A stretch of DNA of 33,835 nucleotides from an uncultured Bacteroidales bacterium (GTDB lineage: Bacteria; Bacteroidota; Bacteroidia; Bacteroidales; Muribaculaceae). The stretch lies in contig CATZGB010000030.1 of the NCBI GenBank assembly GCA_958418815.1, forward strand, positions 1 to 33,835, given 5' to 3'. The translations under genes and the position numbers were made by a program. The notes under the pieces are model-generated. The model made no database searches and was not told the DNA's origin. It saw only the letters and a program-made list of their open reading frames with translations. Positions 33,523-33,835 of the stretch are shown one piece after another (within the stretch, counting starts at the first letter, position 1; the number at the start of each line of letters is the position of its first letter).

Positions 33523-33635
33523 GGCAACATGAATCACCGCTCCGCGATGTCCGGCAACCATTTGTTGGCCGACATCGCGGAGCGACTGTTTCCGGGCCAC
33601 ACATACCTCACAAATTTCAAAATAGATAAATCTAT
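33523..33635. repeat. Intergenic palindromic repeat, copy 2
   Basis: A near-identical copy of 33268-33381 in the same direction, 255 bp further on, with a handful of substitutions and one missing base. The palindrome arms are at 33538-33551 and 33571-33584. Confidence 0.85.
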
Positions 33636-33637
33636 TA

Positions 33638-33835
33638 TTACTGTCCGCTAAACCATAAAAAGGCGAGTCCAACTTCCTGAACGGCAGAAGTTGGGCTTAC
33701 ACTTTGTATTTGACAAGCCCCCTCAGCAGTTTTCAGGAACTTCGGGAGGCGATTCCGATGCCTCGGCGAGCATGATTTTCTCTTCATTTTGGTGACATAT
33801 ACAACGCCACGGTCCGTCAGTTCCTCGAATTTGGC
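33638..33835 (-). pseudogene. Possible IS4-type transposase remnant, cut by window edge
   Basis: The minus strand is open for 65 codons from the window edge to a TAA at 33638-33640. The first 18 residues (AKFEELTDRGVVYVTKMK) resemble a segment in the DDE domain of IS4-family transposases from Bacteroidales. After that the likeness stops and the sequence turns Arg/Ser/Pro-rich, as expected after a frameshift or deletion. A hairpin, CCAACTTC/GAAGTTGG (33669-33694), lies inside. The call rests on recall of the family and on a short segment. Confidence 0.4.

Noticed and set aside
33268..33635. CRISPR array
   Set aside because: Only two long repeats with large internal palindromes and a single 141-nt spacer; no short regular repeats or cas genes.

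Overview
The window looks like chromosomal DNA from a high-GC member of the Bacteroidales, with Muribaculaceae as my best guess. This rests on several things seen in the sequence: SusC/SusD-type outer-membrane genes, lipoprotein signals ending in a Cys, a C-terminal tail of type IX secretion style, promoters of the Bacteroidetes form (TTG, about 20 nt, TAnnTTTG), little sign of Shine-Dalgarno sites, and the order rpsF-rpsR-rplI without ssb between. No rRNA, tRNA or CRISPR array was seen.

The left two thirds (1-20094) is a beta-mannan / galactomannan utilisation locus. A minus-strand operon starts at the divergent promoter near 16670 and runs susC - susD - surface glycan-binding lipoprotein - GH26 lipoprotein - GH26 lipoprotein - GH130 phosphorylase - GPH-type sugar transporter - mannobiose/cellobiose 2-epimerase, ending at a hairpin terminator near 3365. 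Divergent to it are a periplasmic GH36 alpha-galactosidase and an AraC-type regulator. The inferred flow is as follows. Mannan is bound and cut at the surface by the binding protein and GH26, and oligomers enter through SusC/SusD. GH36 removes galactose, the second GH26 finishes to mannobiose, and the transporter takes it into the cytoplasm. The epimerase turns mannobiose into mannosyl-glucose, and GH130 phosphorolyses that to mannose-1-phosphate and glucose.

Downstream of this operon, each with its own promoter, are two genes for exported proteins made of tandem copies of one repeated domain type. One (1692-3128) is intact, with three domains and a type IX-style tail. The other (from 1224 leftwards, off the window) carries a recent tandem duplication and a 13-bp deletion that breaks the frame. 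Both promoters share an operator-like element with the susC promoter, at exactly the same distance from the -7 box. This ties the uncharacterised proteins to mannan use and is the most interesting signal here.

The middle (20100-28320) is housekeeping: rpsF, rpsR, rplI, a small membrane protein, parE, coaD, a CtpA-type protease and a long-chain acyl-CoA ligase. The right part (28548-33255) is a three-gene alpha-glucan/glycogen cluster: GH133 debranching enzyme, GT4 glycosyltransferase and GH57 enzyme. The two hydrolase-like proteins carry Asn at positions that are usually Asp in their families. The last 580 bases hold two 114-bp direct repeats, each a strong palindrome, around a GC-rich palindrome, and then the edge of what looks like an IS4-type transposase remnant.
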